DNA from: Pseudomonas sp. ADAK18
Lineage (GTDB): Bacteria > Pseudomonadota > Gammaproteobacteria > Pseudomonadales > Pseudomonadaceae
Reading direction: 5' to 3'
Assembly: GCF_012935695.1 (NCBI RefSeq)
Contig: NZ_CP052859.1
Coordinates: forward strand, 5,063,001 to 5,127,000
Length of the DNA stretch: 64,000 nucleotides
Numbering within the stretch: the first letter of the stretch is position 1; every line of letters begins with the position of its first letter. Below, piece after piece: positions 9,150 through 18,609 of the stretch. The notes beneath the pieces are model-generated. The model saw only the letters and a program-made list of their open reading frames with translations, did not search any database and was not told where the DNA came from. The position numbers and the translations under genes were made by a program.

Positions 9150-9668
9150 TTGTCGTCAGCCCAAAGTCCCCACAGTGAGCTTGTTGGCGCGTTGTACCGC
9201 GACCATCGTGGCTGGCTGTTGGCGTGGCTGCGACGCAATGTGGCCTGCCCCAGCCGGGCCGAAGACCTGAGCCAGGACACGTTCATGCGCCTGCTGGGCC
9301 GTGAAGAATTGCGCGAACCTCGCGAACCCCGGGCGTTCCTGGTGGCCATCGCCAAGGGCCTGCTGTTCGACTATTTCCGCCGCGCCGCCCTGGAACAGGC
9401 CTACCTCAGCGAACTGATGCTGATCCCGGAAAGCGAGCAACCGTCCCCGGAAGAACAGCAACTGATCCTCGAAGACCTCAAAGCCATCGACCGCCTACTG
9501 GGCAAACTCTCCAGCAAGGCCCGCGCCGCGTTCCTCTATAACCGCCTCGACGGCCTGGGCCATGCCGAAATCGCCGAGCGCCTGGGTGTGTCCGTACCTC
9601 GGGTGCGGCAATACCTGGCCCAGGGCATTCGCCAGTGCTACATCGCGCTGTATGGCGAGCCGCTGTGA
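9150..9668 (+). CDS. foxI: FecI-family ECF sigma factor
   Basis: 172 residues. Region 2 is visible in LYRDHRGWLLAWLRR and AEDLSQDTFMRLLG; the region 4 helix-turn-helix is HAEIAERLGVSVPRVRQYLAQG. The layout of FecI/FpvI iron-starvation sigma factors is clear. It should direct RNA polymerase to the TonB-receptor promoter after the siderophore signal is relayed by the FecR partner encoded next, whose start overlaps this stop. The start is a TTG after GGTGAT; no in-frame ATG fits. The Fur-box match upstream supports iron control. The symbol is by analogy with the P. aeruginosa fox locus. Confidence 0.88.
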   Translation: MSSAQSPHSELVGALYRDHRGWLLAWLRRNVACPSRAEDLSQDTFMRLLGREELREPREPRAFLVAIAKGLLFDYFRRAALEQAYLSELMLIPESEQPSPEEQQLILEDLKAIDRLLGKLSSKARAAFLYNRLDGLGHAEIAERLGVSVPRVRQYLAQGIRQCYIALYGEPL

Positions 9669-10645
9669 GTCAGGTCAGCTGCAAACCGGTGTCGGCGCCC
9701 GTTCTGGATGCAGCGATTGCCTGGCAACTGTCCCTGGATTCGGGTGACGGCAGCGCCGTGGAGCGCGAAGAGTTCGCCAAATGGCTGGCCAGCAATGAGG
9801 AGCACACCCGCGCCTGGCGCCAATTGGGCATGCTCGACCAGCGTTTCAGTGTGGCCTCAGGCCCGGCGCGCGCGGCCTTGTTGCAGTCACGCGAAGGCAT
9901 TCGCCGGCGTGTGCGCAAGCTCGGTAGCGGCCTGGCCAGTGTGGTGCTGGTGGTCGGTTTGGCCTTGTTTGCCGGCCAACGATACGTGCCGATCAACTAT
10001 TGGCTGGCCGACCAACGCACCGCCACCGGCGAGCAGCGCACGCTGAAACTGGCGGACGGCACGGTGATCAACCTCAACACCCACAGTGCTATCGACGTGC
10101 GCTTTGACGAAAAGCGCCGGCTGATTGTGTTGCAGGAAGGCGAAATCCTCGTCGAGACCGGCCACAACGACGCCCGCCCGTTTTTCGTCGAAACCCGCGA
10201 AGGCCGCCTGCGAGCCTTGGGCACGCGGTTTATCGTCAAGCGCGAGGATGACGGCACGCGGCTCAGCGTGTTGCAGTCGGCCGTCGCCGCCCAGCCGCAA
10301 GCGTCGCACCTGGAGCAAATATTCAAGGAAGGCCAGCAAGTGCTGATGCGCAGCGACGGCCTTGGCCCGATGCTGGCCATCACCCCCGGCACCGACGCCT
10401 GGACCCGCGGCATGCTGGTGGTAGATAACGCCCGCCTGGGGGATGTGATCGAGGAGCTGGGGCGCTATCGCACCGGGCACTTGGCCGTGGACAAACAGGT
10501 GGCAGACCTGATGATCACCGGCAGCTTCCCGCTGCACGACACCGACCTGGCGTTGAATGCGCTATTGCCAACCTTACCGGTGCAGATCGAACAGCGCACG
10601 CCGTGGTGGGTGACCGTCACCGCAAAAGCCACCTCGCGCCCGTAG
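9665..10645 (+). CDS. foxR: FecR-type anti-sigma factor / signal transducer
   Basis: 326 residues. N-terminal cytoplasmic part (about 1-85) contains the DUF4880-like stretch with WLASNEEHTRAWRQL. One transmembrane helix lies near residues 88-105 (ASVVLVVGLALFAG). The periplasmic FecR domain includes LADGTVINLNTHSAIDV and RLIVLQEGEILVET, with a C-terminal STN-like domain (LGDVIEELGRYR). It binds the receptor's signalling domain in the periplasm and controls the ECF sigma factor inside. The GTG start overlaps the sigma stop by four bases. It ends 241 bases before the receptor, across a palindromic repeat. Confidence 0.9.
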   Translation: MSQVSCKPVSAPVLDAAIAWQLSLDSGDGSAVEREEFAKWLASNEEHTRAWRQLGMLDQRFSVASGPARAALLQSREGIRRRVRKLGSGLASVVLVVGLALFAGQRYVPINYWLADQRTATGEQRTLKLADGTVINLNTHSAIDVRFDEKRRLIVLQEGEILVETGHNDARPFFVETREGRLRALGTRFIVKREDDGTRLSVLQSAVAAQPQASHLEQIFKEGQQVLMRSDGLGPMLAITPGTDAWTRGMLVVDNARLGDVIEELGRYRTGHLAVDKQVADLMITGSFPLHDTDLALNALLPTLPVQIEQRTPWWVTVTAKATSRP

Positions 10646-10677
10646 ATACCATCTTGAGCAGGTTGGAGGTGCCCTGC

Positions 10678-10777
10678 GTAGCCGCTGTCGAGCGCCAGCG
10701 AGGCTGTTTAGGACGCGGCTCGGTTCAAGATCCGTGGCGCGCCTGACGCAGCCTCGCTGGCGCTCGACAGCGGCTAC
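10678..10777. repeat. Palindromic repeat with 29-bp perfect arms
   Basis: GTAGCCGCTGTCGAGC...GAGGCTG is matched by a perfect 29-bp complement ending GACAGCGGCTAC. It is a diverged member of the GTAGCCGCTG family at 455 and 44865. It lies between the FecR gene and the receptor gene and could attenuate read-through while the receptor uses its own promoter. Confidence 0.9.
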
Positions 10778-10886
10778 GCAACGTATGTTTTTCCGATGAG
10801 AAATTATTTTCAATCTGGCCCTATCACTTTTTGATTCTCGTTCGGCACATAGGCAATTGCGAATTACTTCCATTCAGGAGCCGCCC

Positions 10887-13316
10887 ATGTCCCGCTCGCT
10901 AGACACCTTGTTGCGCCCCAGCCTGTTGGCCGTGGCGATTGCCCTCAGCGCCCCACTGGCCAGCACCCAGCTGATCGCCGCCGAACAGGCGTCCAGCGTG
11001 CGCGCCTATAACCTGCCGGCAGCACCGTTGGCCAGCACCCTGAACCAGATTGCGAGCCAGGCGGGCCTCGCGCTGACCCTCAATCCGGCACTTGCCTCGG
11101 GTAAAACCTCGGCACCGGTCCAGGGCCAGTTCGATGCACCGGGTGCGCTGCGTGAAGCCTTGCGTGGCACCGGGTTGCAGCTGGAGCAGAGTAGTGCGGG
11201 GACGTTCAGTCTGGTGGCGATTCCGGAAGGCGTGGTTTCGTTGCCGGAGACCAATATTACTGGCCAAGGCGATCTCGAAAGTGCATGGGGGCCCGTTGAA
11301 GGTTATCTGGCGACTCGTACCGCCGCCGGCACCAAGACCGACACCGCTCTGGTCGAAGCCCCACGTTCGATCTCCGTCGCCACCCGCGAGCAGATGCAGG
11401 ACCGCAACGTCCAGAACCTCGATGACGCCGTCAAGTACATGCCCGGTATCGTTTCCGCCAGCTACGGCAGCGATACTCGCTACGACTGGATGCGTGTGCG
11501 CGGCTTCGAGCCCACACAATTCCTCGATGGCCTCCCACTGCCTCGGGGCGTGTATGCCAACCCGAAGGCAGAAACCTGGAACCTTGATCGTCTGGCGCTG
11601 CTACGTGGCCCAGCCTCTTCGGTGTACGGCCAGACCCCACCGGGTGGCCTACTGGACATGGTCAGCCGGCGTCCCAGCGCTGAGTCGAGCAGTGCTATCC
11701 AGGTGCAGTACGGCAGTGACAACTACCGCCAGATCAACTTCGCCAGCACCGGCAAGATCGATGATGAAGGTGAGTTTCTCTATGGCATCAGCGGCGTGGT
11801 GCGCGATGCCGGGACCCAGGTCGATCACATCGACAACAAACGCTACAACATCGCCCCCAGCCTGACCTGGAACATCGATACCGATACCAAGCTCACCCTG
11901 CTCTCGCAGTTCACTCGCGACGATACCGGTGCCACCAGTCAGTTCCTGCCGATACAAGGCACCAAGATCAAATCGCCACTCGGCGAGGTCTCGCATCACA
12001 AGAACCTGGGCGACCCGAACTATGAGTTCTACGACCGTACTTACTACGCACTGGGCTACGCCTTCGAGCATCGCTTCAACGACACCTGGCAGTTCAAGCA
12101 GAACCTGCGCTACACCAAATCAGAACTGTCCTTCCAGCAACTAACCGTAGGTGCCTACGCTTTCGCCCCAGCTGACGCTGAGGGCAATATCAGCCGTACG
12201 TCGACCAATGTTGACGAGAATATCGGTCAGTTTGCCGTCGACAACAACTTCCAGGCCGACTTCGCCACCGGCGACATCACGCACACCTTGCTGCTGGGCC
12301 TGGATCATCAACGCACCGATACTTCCTATCTTTCGATTTACGGTGACGGCGGGACCACCAACATCTTCAACCCGGTCTACGGCCAGCCAATCGTGCGCCC
12401 AGCACGCTCCGGTGCGTATTACGACTACAACCAGAAAACCGTGCAGACCGGTCTCTACGTGCAGGACCAGATGGCCCTGGACAAGTGGCGCCTGACCTTG
12501 GGTGGTCGTGAAGACTGGGTGCATCAAGGCACCACTTACTTCAACAAGAACGACGCGACCAACACCGACCGCAGTAAGAACTTCAGTGGCAACGCGGCGC
12601 TGAGCTATGTGTTCGACTCGGGGTTTGTGCCATATATCTCCTACGCCGAATCATTCCAGCCAGCGAGCAATGCCAGCGTCTCGCCTACCGAGTCGTATAA
12701 GCCCACCGAAGGCAAGCAATGGGAGCTGGGGATCAAGTACCAGCCTCCCGGCTCAAACACGCTGTTGAGTGCCGCGGTCTATGACTTGACCCAGAAAAAC
12801 GTCCTGGCCACCAGCACCGGGGCCGGTGGCGTCTCGATCACCAACCAGACCGGCGAAGTGAAAGTCAAAGGCCTGGAACTGGAAGCGGTGTCTGACGTGA
12901 CCGAGAACCTCAAGGTCATCGCCGCCTACACACTGGCCAAGTCCGAAGTGCAAAAAGGCGATTTCAAAGGCAACCGCCTGCAATTGATGCCAAACCAGCA
13001 AGCCTCCCTGTGGACTGACTACACCTGGCACACCGGTGTGCTCGACGGTTTTGGCATTGGCGCTGGCGCCCGCTACACCGGCAATACCTATGGCGACCAG
13101 GGCAATACCTGGCTGGGTAAGGCCAATGCATACACGGTGTTCGATGCCGCCGTGCATTACGACCTTGGCCGCCTGGACAACAGCCTCAAAGGTGCTTCGT
13201 TGAAACTGAACGCCACCAACCTGTTCAACAAGGACTACATCTCTACCTGTGATGGTTCCTACTGCTACTACGGCGATCAACGCAGTGTGGTCGCCAGTGC
13301 CACCTATCAGTGGTAA
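10887..13316 (+). CDS. foxA: TonB-dependent siderophore receptor with STN signalling domain (FoxA-like)
   Basis: 809 residues. Signal peptide of about 30 residues (SLLAVAIALSAPLAS). An STN signalling domain spans about 45-100 (LASTLNQIASQAGLALTL). The plug spans about 115-260 (VEAPRSISVATREQM, NLDDAVKYMPGI, RGPASSVYGQTPPGGL). A 22-strand barrel ends in the C-terminal aromatic SATYQW. The family imports hydroxamate siderophores across the outer membrane. The FhuA/FoxA-like plug and the fox-type gene order suggest ferrioxamine or similar, but the ligand is inferred. The ATG follows AGGAG. Expression probably depends on the upstream sigma/anti-sigma pair. Confidence 0.93.
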   Translation: MSRSLDTLLRPSLLAVAIALSAPLASTQLIAAEQASSVRAYNLPAAPLASTLNQIASQAGLALTLNPALASGKTSAPVQGQFDAPGALREALRGTGLQLEQSSAGTFSLVAIPEGVVSLPETNITGQGDLESAWGPVEGYLATRTAAGTKTDTALVEAPRSISVATREQMQDRNVQNLDDAVKYMPGIVSASYGSDTRYDWMRVRGFEPTQFLDGLPLPRGVYANPKAETWNLDRLALLRGPASSVYGQTPPGGLLDMVSRRPSAESSSAIQVQYGSDNYRQINFASTGKIDDEGEFLYGISGVVRDAGTQVDHIDNKRYNIAPSLTWNIDTDTKLTLLSQFTRDDTGATSQFLPIQGTKIKSPLGEVSHHKNLGDPNYEFYDRTYYALGYAFEHRFNDTWQFKQNLRYTKSELSFQQLTVGAYAFAPADAEGNISRTSTNVDENIGQFAVDNNFQADFATGDITHTLLLGLDHQRTDTSYLSIYGDGGTTNIFNPVYGQPIVRPARSGAYYDYNQKTVQTGLYVQDQMALDKWRLTLGGREDWVHQGTTYFNKNDATNTDRSKNFSGNAALSYVFDSGFVPYISYAESFQPASNASVSPTESYKPTEGKQWELGIKYQPPGSNTLLSAAVYDLTQKNVLATSTGAGGVSITNQTGEVKVKGLELEAVSDVTENLKVIAAYTLAKSEVQKGDFKGNRLQLMPNQQASLWTDYTWHTGVLDGFGIGAGARYTGNTYGDQGNTWLGKANAYTVFDAAVHYDLGRLDNSLKGASLKLNATNLFNKDYISTCDGSYCYYGDQRSVVASATYQW

Positions 13317-13379
13317 TCGGCTGATTTAACAGCCGGGCCGTCCCAAGGGGGCGGCTTTGGTTTGTCTGAAGGCAATGAA

Positions 13380-14483
13380 ATGAAAAGCAAAACCCTCCGC
13401 CGCTGGTCCTTCATCCACACCTGGACCAGCCTCGTCTGCACCGTGTTCCTGCTGATGCTCGCGCTGACTGGCCTGCCGCTGATCTTTCATCACGAGATCG
13501 ATCATCTGCTGGGCAACGAGCCTGAACTCAAGCAGATGCCGGCCGACACACCACAGCTCAACCTCGAACAGTTGGTAGTGGCAGCGCAAGCTCATCGCCC
13601 GGGCGAAGCCATGCAGTACCTGGCCTGGGACGAGGACGACAAGAACGGTGTGATCGCGATCATGGCCGCCACAGCCGGTACCGAGCCCAATTCGTCCCAT
13701 ACGTTCATGCTCGATGCACGCACCGGTGAAGCGGTGGAAACACCGTCGGCCAACGGCGGGCTGACGATGTTCCTGCTGCGCCTGCATGTGGATATGTTCG
13801 CCGGACTGCCGGGCAAGTTGCTGCTGGCCTTCATGGGCATTCTGTTTGTGCTGGCGATTGTTTCCGGCACGGTGTTGTACCTGCCATTCATGCGCCGCTT
13901 GAAGTTCGCCACGGTGCGCCAGGACAAATCCACCCGCCTGCGCTGGCTCGACCTGCATAACCTGATCGGCGTGGTCACCCTGACCTGGGCCTTGGTGGTG
14001 GGCGTGACCGGAGTGATCAGCGCCTGCGCCGACCTGATCATCGCCGCGTGGCGTACGGACAGCCTGAGCGCGATGATCGAACCGTATAAAAATGCCCTGC
14101 CGCTGACGTTGCGCGCACCGGCCACCGACCTGCTGAAGATCGCCGAAAAGGCCGCCCCCGGCATGGAGCCTGACTTTATCGCCTTCCCCGGCACGCGCTT
14201 TTCCAGCGAGCACCATTACGCCGTATTCATGAAGGGCAGCACCCACCTGACCTCGCACCTGCTGACCCCGGTGTTGATCGACGCCAGCAACCTGTCCGTC
14301 ACCGCCATCGCCGAACGGCCGTGGTACATGGACGCCATGGGCATGTCCCAGCCGCTGCATTTCGGTGACTACGGCGGCATGCCGATGAAGATCCTCTGGG
14401 CGGTGCTGGATGTGCTGACCATCATCGTGTTGGGCAGTGGCGTGTACCTGTGGCTGGTACGGCGCAAGGCGGCCAAACCATGA
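13380..14483 (+). CDS. foxB: PepSY-associated TM protein, FoxB-like siderophore reductase
   Basis: 367 residues with four transmembrane helices: the N-terminal WTSLVCTVFLLMLALTGLPL, two near residues 143-165 and 195-220, and one at about 340-362. Conserved His residues flank the helices (IHTWTSL, HHEIDHL, RLHVDMFAGLPGK, DLHNLIGV), as in di-heme PepSY-TM reductases. The P. aeruginosa counterpart after foxA is an inner-membrane reductase that releases iron from siderophores; the same job is inferred here. The start follows GAAGGCAATGAA. The stop overlaps the next small gene by four bases (ATGA). Confidence 0.85.
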   Translation: MKSKTLRRWSFIHTWTSLVCTVFLLMLALTGLPLIFHHEIDHLLGNEPELKQMPADTPQLNLEQLVVAAQAHRPGEAMQYLAWDEDDKNGVIAIMAATAGTEPNSSHTFMLDARTGEAVETPSANGGLTMFLLRLHVDMFAGLPGKLLLAFMGILFVLAIVSGTVLYLPFMRRLKFATVRQDKSTRLRWLDLHNLIGVVTLTWALVVGVTGVISACADLIIAAWRTDSLSAMIEPYKNALPLTLRAPATDLLKIAEKAAPGMEPDFIAFPGTRFSSEHHYAVFMKGSTHLTSHLLTPVLIDASNLSVTAIAERPWYMDAMGMSQPLHFGDYGGMPMKILWAVLDVLTIIVLGSGVYLWLVRRKAAKP

Positions 14484-14662
14484 AGCCGAGGCAGTCGAAC
14501 TTCTGGAAAGTGTTCGGTATTCCCCTGGGAATCGGCCTGCTCAGCGCGGTGGGATTGTTTGCCGCGCTGTTGGGGGATGGGCTGTGGGATTCGTTGAGCT
14601 GGGTCGGGCTGGGGATACCAGCCGTCATTGGCGTTTGGGGGTTGGTGAGGCGGCGCGACTGA
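14480..14662 (+). CDS. Small two-helix inner-membrane protein of the siderophore operon
   Basis: 60 residues, start overlapping the foxB-like stop by ATGA, so translationally coupled. Two hydrophobic segments (VFGIPLGIGLLSAVGLFAALLG and LSWVGLGIPAVIGVWGL) are separated by a short DGLWD loop and end in RRRD, which predicts a hairpin with both ends in the cytoplasm. It probably assists the PepSY reductase; no independent function is known to me. Its stop codon lies inside the left arm of the following palindrome. Confidence 0.8.
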   Translation: MKPRQSNFWKVFGIPLGIGLLSAVGLFAALLGDGLWDSLSWVGLGIPAVIGVWGLVRRRD

Positions 14663-14764
14663 GGGCTCCATCGCGGGCAAGCCCGACTCCCACAGTTGAC
14701 CGTATTAGTCAGGTAGAGCGGGACCAACTGTGGGAGCCGGGCTTGCCCGCGATAAGGCCCTCAG
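14659..14764. repeat. REPIN-like inverted repeat, ATCGCGGGCAAGCCCGACTCCCAC family
   Basis: CTGAGGGC plus ATCGCGGGCAAGCC on the left faces GGCTTGCCCGCGAT plus GCCCTCAG on the right, around a 25-base centre. The left arm includes the stop codon of the 60-residue protein. Relatives are at 25465 and 36702. Confidence 0.9.
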
Positions 14765-14848
14765 AAGCACCGAAAATATTCCAGCGGGCACCTCGTCAGC
14801 CGCCATACAACTGTCTAGGCTAAGGTTGCCCTTTTCCGAGGAATCTCC

Positions 14849-15478
14849 ATGTCCGCTCCCAGCATGACGTTGTTCCACAACCCCGCTTCGCCGTTTGTGC
14901 GTAAAGTCCTGGTGCTGCTCCACGAGACTGGCCAGCAGGAGCGGGTCGCCCTGCAGACCGTGCTGGTCACGCCGATCAACCCTATCGAGCAGTTGAACGA
15001 CGGCAACCCGCTGGGCAAGATCCCGGCCCTGCGCTTGGCTGACGGCAGTGTGATACACGACAGCCGGGTGATCTTCGATTACTTCGATTACCAGCACGTC
15101 GGCAACCCGCTGATTCCCCGCGACGGCTCGGCCCGCTGGCGGCGCCTGACCCTGGCCTCGACAGCCGACGGGATCATGGATGCGGCCGTGGTGGTGCGTT
15201 ATGAAACCGCCCTGCGCCCGGCGGAAAAACACTGGGAGCAATGGCTGGAGGAACAGCGCAACAAGATCCGTCGTGCCCTCGGCATGCTGGAGCAGGACGC
15301 GATCGCTGAACTGGCGAGCCATTTTGACGTTGCCGCTATCAGTGTCGCCTGTGCCTTGGGTTACCTGGATTACCGACACCCGGATATGGAGTGGCGATCC
15401 AGCCAGCCGAAGCTGGCGGCCTGGTATGCCGAGGTCAGCCAACGGCCGTCGATGCTGGCAACCCAGCCGCCGATTTGA
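14849..15478 (+). CDS. Glutathione S-transferase family protein
   Basis: 209 residues. The N-terminal thioredoxin-like domain (1-80) has LFHNPASPFVRKVLVLLHE, with Ser at the usual catalytic position, NPLGKIPAL with the conserved cis-Pro, and the DSRVIFDYFD stretch that contacts the glutathione gamma-Glu. The C-terminal helical domain holds ISVACALGYLDYRHPD. It is cytosolic and probably detoxifies electrophiles; the substrate is unknown. The ATG follows GAGGAATCTCC. It stands alone between two repeats. Confidence 0.92.
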   Translation: MSAPSMTLFHNPASPFVRKVLVLLHETGQQERVALQTVLVTPINPIEQLNDGNPLGKIPALRLADGSVIHDSRVIFDYFDYQHVGNPLIPRDGSARWRRLTLASTADGIMDAAVVVRYETALRPAEKHWEQWLEEQRNKIRRALGMLEQDAIAELASHFDVAAISVACALGYLDYRHPDMEWRSSQPKLAAWYAEVSQRPSMLATQPPI

Positions 15479-15507
15479 CCCCAAGCTTATTGTGGTGAGC
15501 GAACCTA

Positions 15508-15641
15508 TTGTGGCGAGCGGGCTTGCCCGCGTTGGGCTGCGCAGCAGCCCCAGTAATATCACCGAGATTCTTTCAGATAAACCGCAGTGGTGGTTTTAGG
15601 GCTGCTTCGCAGCCCAACGCGGGCAAGCCCGCTCGCCACAA
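15508..15641. repeat. REP doublet, TTGTGGCGAGCGGGCTTGCC family
   Basis: Left arm TTGTGGCGAGCGGGCTTGCC...GGGCTGCGCAGCAGCCCC and the complementary right arm end at CTCGCCACAA. Nearly the same arms as 8837-8968, with a different centre. It separates the GST gene from the convergent creD. Confidence 0.93.
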
Positions 15642-15740
15642 TAAGCCCCTCGTCCGCGCTCTTCTAGTGGGGGAAACAACGCAGCAATCCTCGCCACCAA
15701 CAGCTCCCGCACCCGATGGTCCTCGCGCAACCCCAATGAC

Positions 15741-17117
15741 CTACTCATGGGCCGCCTCCAAGTCAAACACCAGGGGTTCGGCGCTCTTGCGCTTGCCCAC
15801 GCCATACCAGTCCAGTTTGCGCGTCAGCACCATCACCGTACCCAGCAGGCCGAACAGCAACAGCGAACCCATCAGCAGCGCGTAATCCTCGGCACTCAAT
15901 AACCCATACAGCAAGCCATACAACGCCGCCAACCCCGCCGAAAACCCCAGGCCATGGGCCAGGCTGCGCAGCACGTGACAGACGTAAAAACCGATCAGCA
16001 ATACGCACGCACTCGCCGACAACAGGTACGCCAGGGCAAAGCCGATATGCTCCGATAACGACAACAGCAGCAGGTAGAAAAACGCCAGCGCCACCCCCAC
16101 CAACGCGTACTGGATCGGGTGCACCGCCAGGCTCTTGAGCACTTCGAACAGGAAGAAGCCGGCAAAGGTCAGGGCGATAAACAGCAGTGCATATTTGATC
16201 GCCCGGTCGCTCTTGAGGTACTGGTCCACCGGGTCGATAAAATTCACACCAAAGCTGCGCCCGTTGAAGTCTTCACAACCACGCTCCGACAGACAGCCGC
16301 GCAAGGCTTCTTCCAGGTTGGTGGAGAAAAACGAGGTCTGCCAGTTGGCGGTGAAGCCTTTGTCGGTGACCTCGCGCTGAGCCGGCAGGAAGTTGCCGAT
16401 AAAGCTCGGATGTGGCCAGTTGGAGGCCAGCGTGACCTGGCTGGCCTTGCCCACTGGTACCACTTGCAACTGCTCGGTGCCTTGCAGGCGCAGGTCGAAG
16501 GCGAAGTCCAACGGTGCAGGCTTTTTGCTGTCTTGTTCAGGCAGCATCACGTGCACACCCTCCCCCAACCAATCCACTTGGGTCCCCGGAGAAAACTCCA
16601 GGCGCTGGGTGCCCACCTCCAGTTTCAACGCATTTTCGATACCGCGAATATCGCTGATGCCCACCGCCAGAAACGCTGGGTCAAACTGGTAATCGGCAAA
16701 GTTTTCACTGATGCCCAACTGCGCCGGCAACACAAAACGCCCGCTGATGCGACTATCGGCATGGAACAGTCGCGCCTGGTAGATACCCCGGGCCCGCAGT
16801 TCGGTTTGCACCTGGCCATCGAGCTCAAAGTGCTCCGGCAGGAAATACAAACGACCACGCACTTCACGGGTTTCTTCATAACGTTTGTTGAGCTTTTCAT
16901 TGAGCTTCCACTCACGAACGGTCTTGCGATAAGGCACTACCATCACCGGCCCGCTGAGGCGCTGGCTGTAGCTGGAGCTGCGGGCAATGTCCATCAACAC
17001 GCCGTCGCGCAGTTCCTGTCGGTCACTGATGATGCCGTCGATCATCAGCAATGGAATCAGCAACAGCAGGATCAACAGCGCGATGGCGCCAAGTTTGGAT
17101 AGCAGGCTGCGGTTCAT
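15741..17117 (-). CDS. creD: Inner-membrane protein CreD
   Basis: 458 residues. One N-terminal helix (LGAIALLILLLLIPLLMIDGI) is followed by ERQELRDGVL-type sequence (SDRQELRDGVL), a large periplasmic domain of about 290 residues, and four to six C-terminal helices including YALLFIALTFAGFFLFEVL. YALVGVALAFFYLLLLSLSE is typical of CreD. In other bacteria it is the main effector of the CreBC regulon, tied to envelope stress and beta-lactam or colicin tolerance. The start MNRSLL follows GGGAGAG. It is the last gene of creBCD, 52 bases after creC. Confidence 0.95.
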   Translation of the reverse strand: MNRSLLSKLGAIALLILLLLIPLLMIDGIISDRQELRDGVLMDIARSSSYSQRLSGPVMVVPYRKTVREWKLNEKLNKRYEETREVRGRLYFLPEHFELDGQVQTELRARGIYQARLFHADSRISGRFVLPAQLGISENFADYQFDPAFLAVGISDIRGIENALKLEVGTQRLEFSPGTQVDWLGEGVHVMLPEQDSKKPAPLDFAFDLRLQGTEQLQVVPVGKASQVTLASNWPHPSFIGNFLPAQREVTDKGFTANWQTSFFSTNLEEALRGCLSERGCEDFNGRSFGVNFIDPVDQYLKSDRAIKYALLFIALTFAGFFLFEVLKSLAVHPIQYALVGVALAFFYLLLLSLSEHIGFALAYLLSASACVLLIGFYVCHVLRSLAHGLGFSAGLAALYGLLYGLLSAEDYALLMGSLLLFGLLGTVMVLTRKLDWYGVGKRKSAEPLVFDLEAAHE

Positions 17118-17169
17118 GGATCTCTCCCTGTTTGAATAAGGGAGAGTCTGGGAGGGGCATGTGGGGGAT

Positions 17170-18609
17170 TTATGTGGGGGATGTGGAGACTGTGTGGAGA
17201 TGCAGCACCACCTGTACACCGCCCGGCACGTTGCCGATTAACAATGAGCCGCCATGCAGCTTCATCACTTCCTCGACAAAGTTGAGGCCCAGGCCGGTGC
17301 TTTTACGGCCGCTGGCCGGGCGCGGCAGAGAGTAGAAACGCTCACTGAGGCGCGGCAAGGCGTACTCGGGAATCGGTTCGGCCTGGTTGAACAAGCGTAA
17401 GGCCACATCACCGTCACGCTCCTCGGCACTGAAACGTAGGGCGCCACCGGGTGGTGTGAAATCCAGAGCATTTTCCAGCAGATTGCCCAGCGCCTGGCGC
17501 AGCAGGAAGGGTTCGCCGAACACCCTCACCTCCTGCGCAATCGACTGTTCAACCTGCAAGCCCGCCCCTTCAATCCGCGCGCACTGGGCCTTTAACACTT
17601 CGTCTACCAGCGCCGCCAATGGCACGCTGGCCTGGTCTTCCAGGCCTTGGCGTTGCTCCACTTGGGCCAGGTTCAACAGCCGCTCGATCAACTGCTGCAA
17701 GCGCGCACTTTCACTGTCGATATTGCTGACGAAGCGCTGTTGCTGAGCGTGGGACATATCACCCTGCAACAGCTCTGCCGCCCCCCGAATCGCCGCCAGC
17801 GGGCTTTTCAGTTCGTGAGTCAACGTGTGCACATAACGCTCGACGTAGGCCTTGCCTTCCAGCTGGGTGCGCATGTGCTCGACGGCGGTAGACAGCTGTT
17901 CCAACTCACCGCCGCGATAATGCGGCAACTCGGCGCGGCGACCTTCACTCACGGCCTGGGCGTAGGCCGTGAGCCTGCGCAACGCAACACTCAACCACCA
18001 CGACAGCAGCGCGCCAAACAGCAGGCCCAGGCCCACCAACCCGGCGCCGTACCACAACAGGCGGTTCTCCGTGCGATCCACATAAGGTTGCAGCGAGCTA
18101 TTGGGCTTGGCCACGGTAACCACGCCAATGATCTGCCCGTTATCACGGATCGGCGCGCCGACGTGCATCACTGACGACGCGGGGTCATCGGGCTGGCTGC
18201 GTGTCGAGCGAGCGCCGTATTCGCCGCGCAGGGTCAGGTACACGTCGTTCCACTTGGAATAGTCCTGCCCCACCGCTTCGCCCGTAGAGTCCAGCAGCAC
18301 CATGCCCTTGGCGTCGGTGACGTAGATACGATGGTTGACCTGATTCTTCGGCAAGCCCCAGATCGTGGCGCCGGGCTGACGGTTGCCGTAGGCCTTGAGC
18401 AGCTCCGGCCAGTGGCTCTGGCCAAGGGTGCCATCCTTGACGTCTTTGCGCAGGACTTCGGCCAGCAGGTTGGCGGTGTCCACCAAGGTTTCTTCGGTGG
18501 ATTGGCGCACGCCGGGGCGGATTTCCTTCATCACCGTGTTGAGCACGAAGTAGCCGGTCAGGCCGATAAACAGTGCATAGACCAGGAAGAACCGAATCCC
18601 CAGGCGCAT
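17170..18609 (-). CDS. creC: Sensor histidine kinase CreC
   Basis: 479 residues. Helix 1 is about 7-28 (FFLVYALFIGLTGYFVL); a periplasmic PAS-like sensor follows with DAKGMVLLDSTGEAVGQDYS; helix 2 is about 183-208; then HAMP. The H-box is LTHELKSPLAAIRGAAELL (His near 265), the N-box NLLENALDF, and the G-box STGLGLNFVEEVM. In enterobacteria and Pseudomonas, CreC responds to metabolic state or cell-wall stress and phosphorylates CreB. Its ATG shares one base with the creB stop (TGATG), giving coupling. Confidence 0.95.
   Translation of the reverse strand: MRLGIRFFLVYALFIGLTGYFVLNTVMKEIRPGVRQSTEETLVDTANLLAEVLRKDVKDGTLGQSHWPELLKAYGNRQPGATIWGLPKNQVNHRIYVTDAKGMVLLDSTGEAVGQDYSKWNDVYLTLRGEYGARSTRSQPDDPASSVMHVGAPIRDNGQIIGVVTVAKPNSSLQPYVDRTENRLLWYGAGLVGLGLLFGALLSWWLSVALRRLTAYAQAVSEGRRAELPHYRGGELEQLSTAVEHMRTQLEGKAYVERYVHTLTHELKSPLAAIRGAAELLQGDMSHAQQQRFVSNIDSESARLQQLIERLLNLAQVEQRQGLEDQASVPLAALVDEVLKAQCARIEGAGLQVEQSIAQEVRVFGEPFLLRQALGNLLENALDFTPPGGALRFSAEERDGDVALRLFNQAEPIPEYALPRLSERFYSLPRPASGRKSTGLGLNFVEEVMKLHGGSLLIGNVPGGVQVVLHLHTVSTSPT

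Noticed and set aside
13331..13362. Terminator between receptor and PepSY reductase
   Set aside because: The AGCCGGGCC/GGGGCGGCT pairing has mismatches and no clean T-run; too weak to list as a feature.
14659..15641. CRISPR-like repetition
   Set aside because: The repeats are isolated inverted pairs, not regularly spaced direct repeats with unique spacers, and no cas genes are present.
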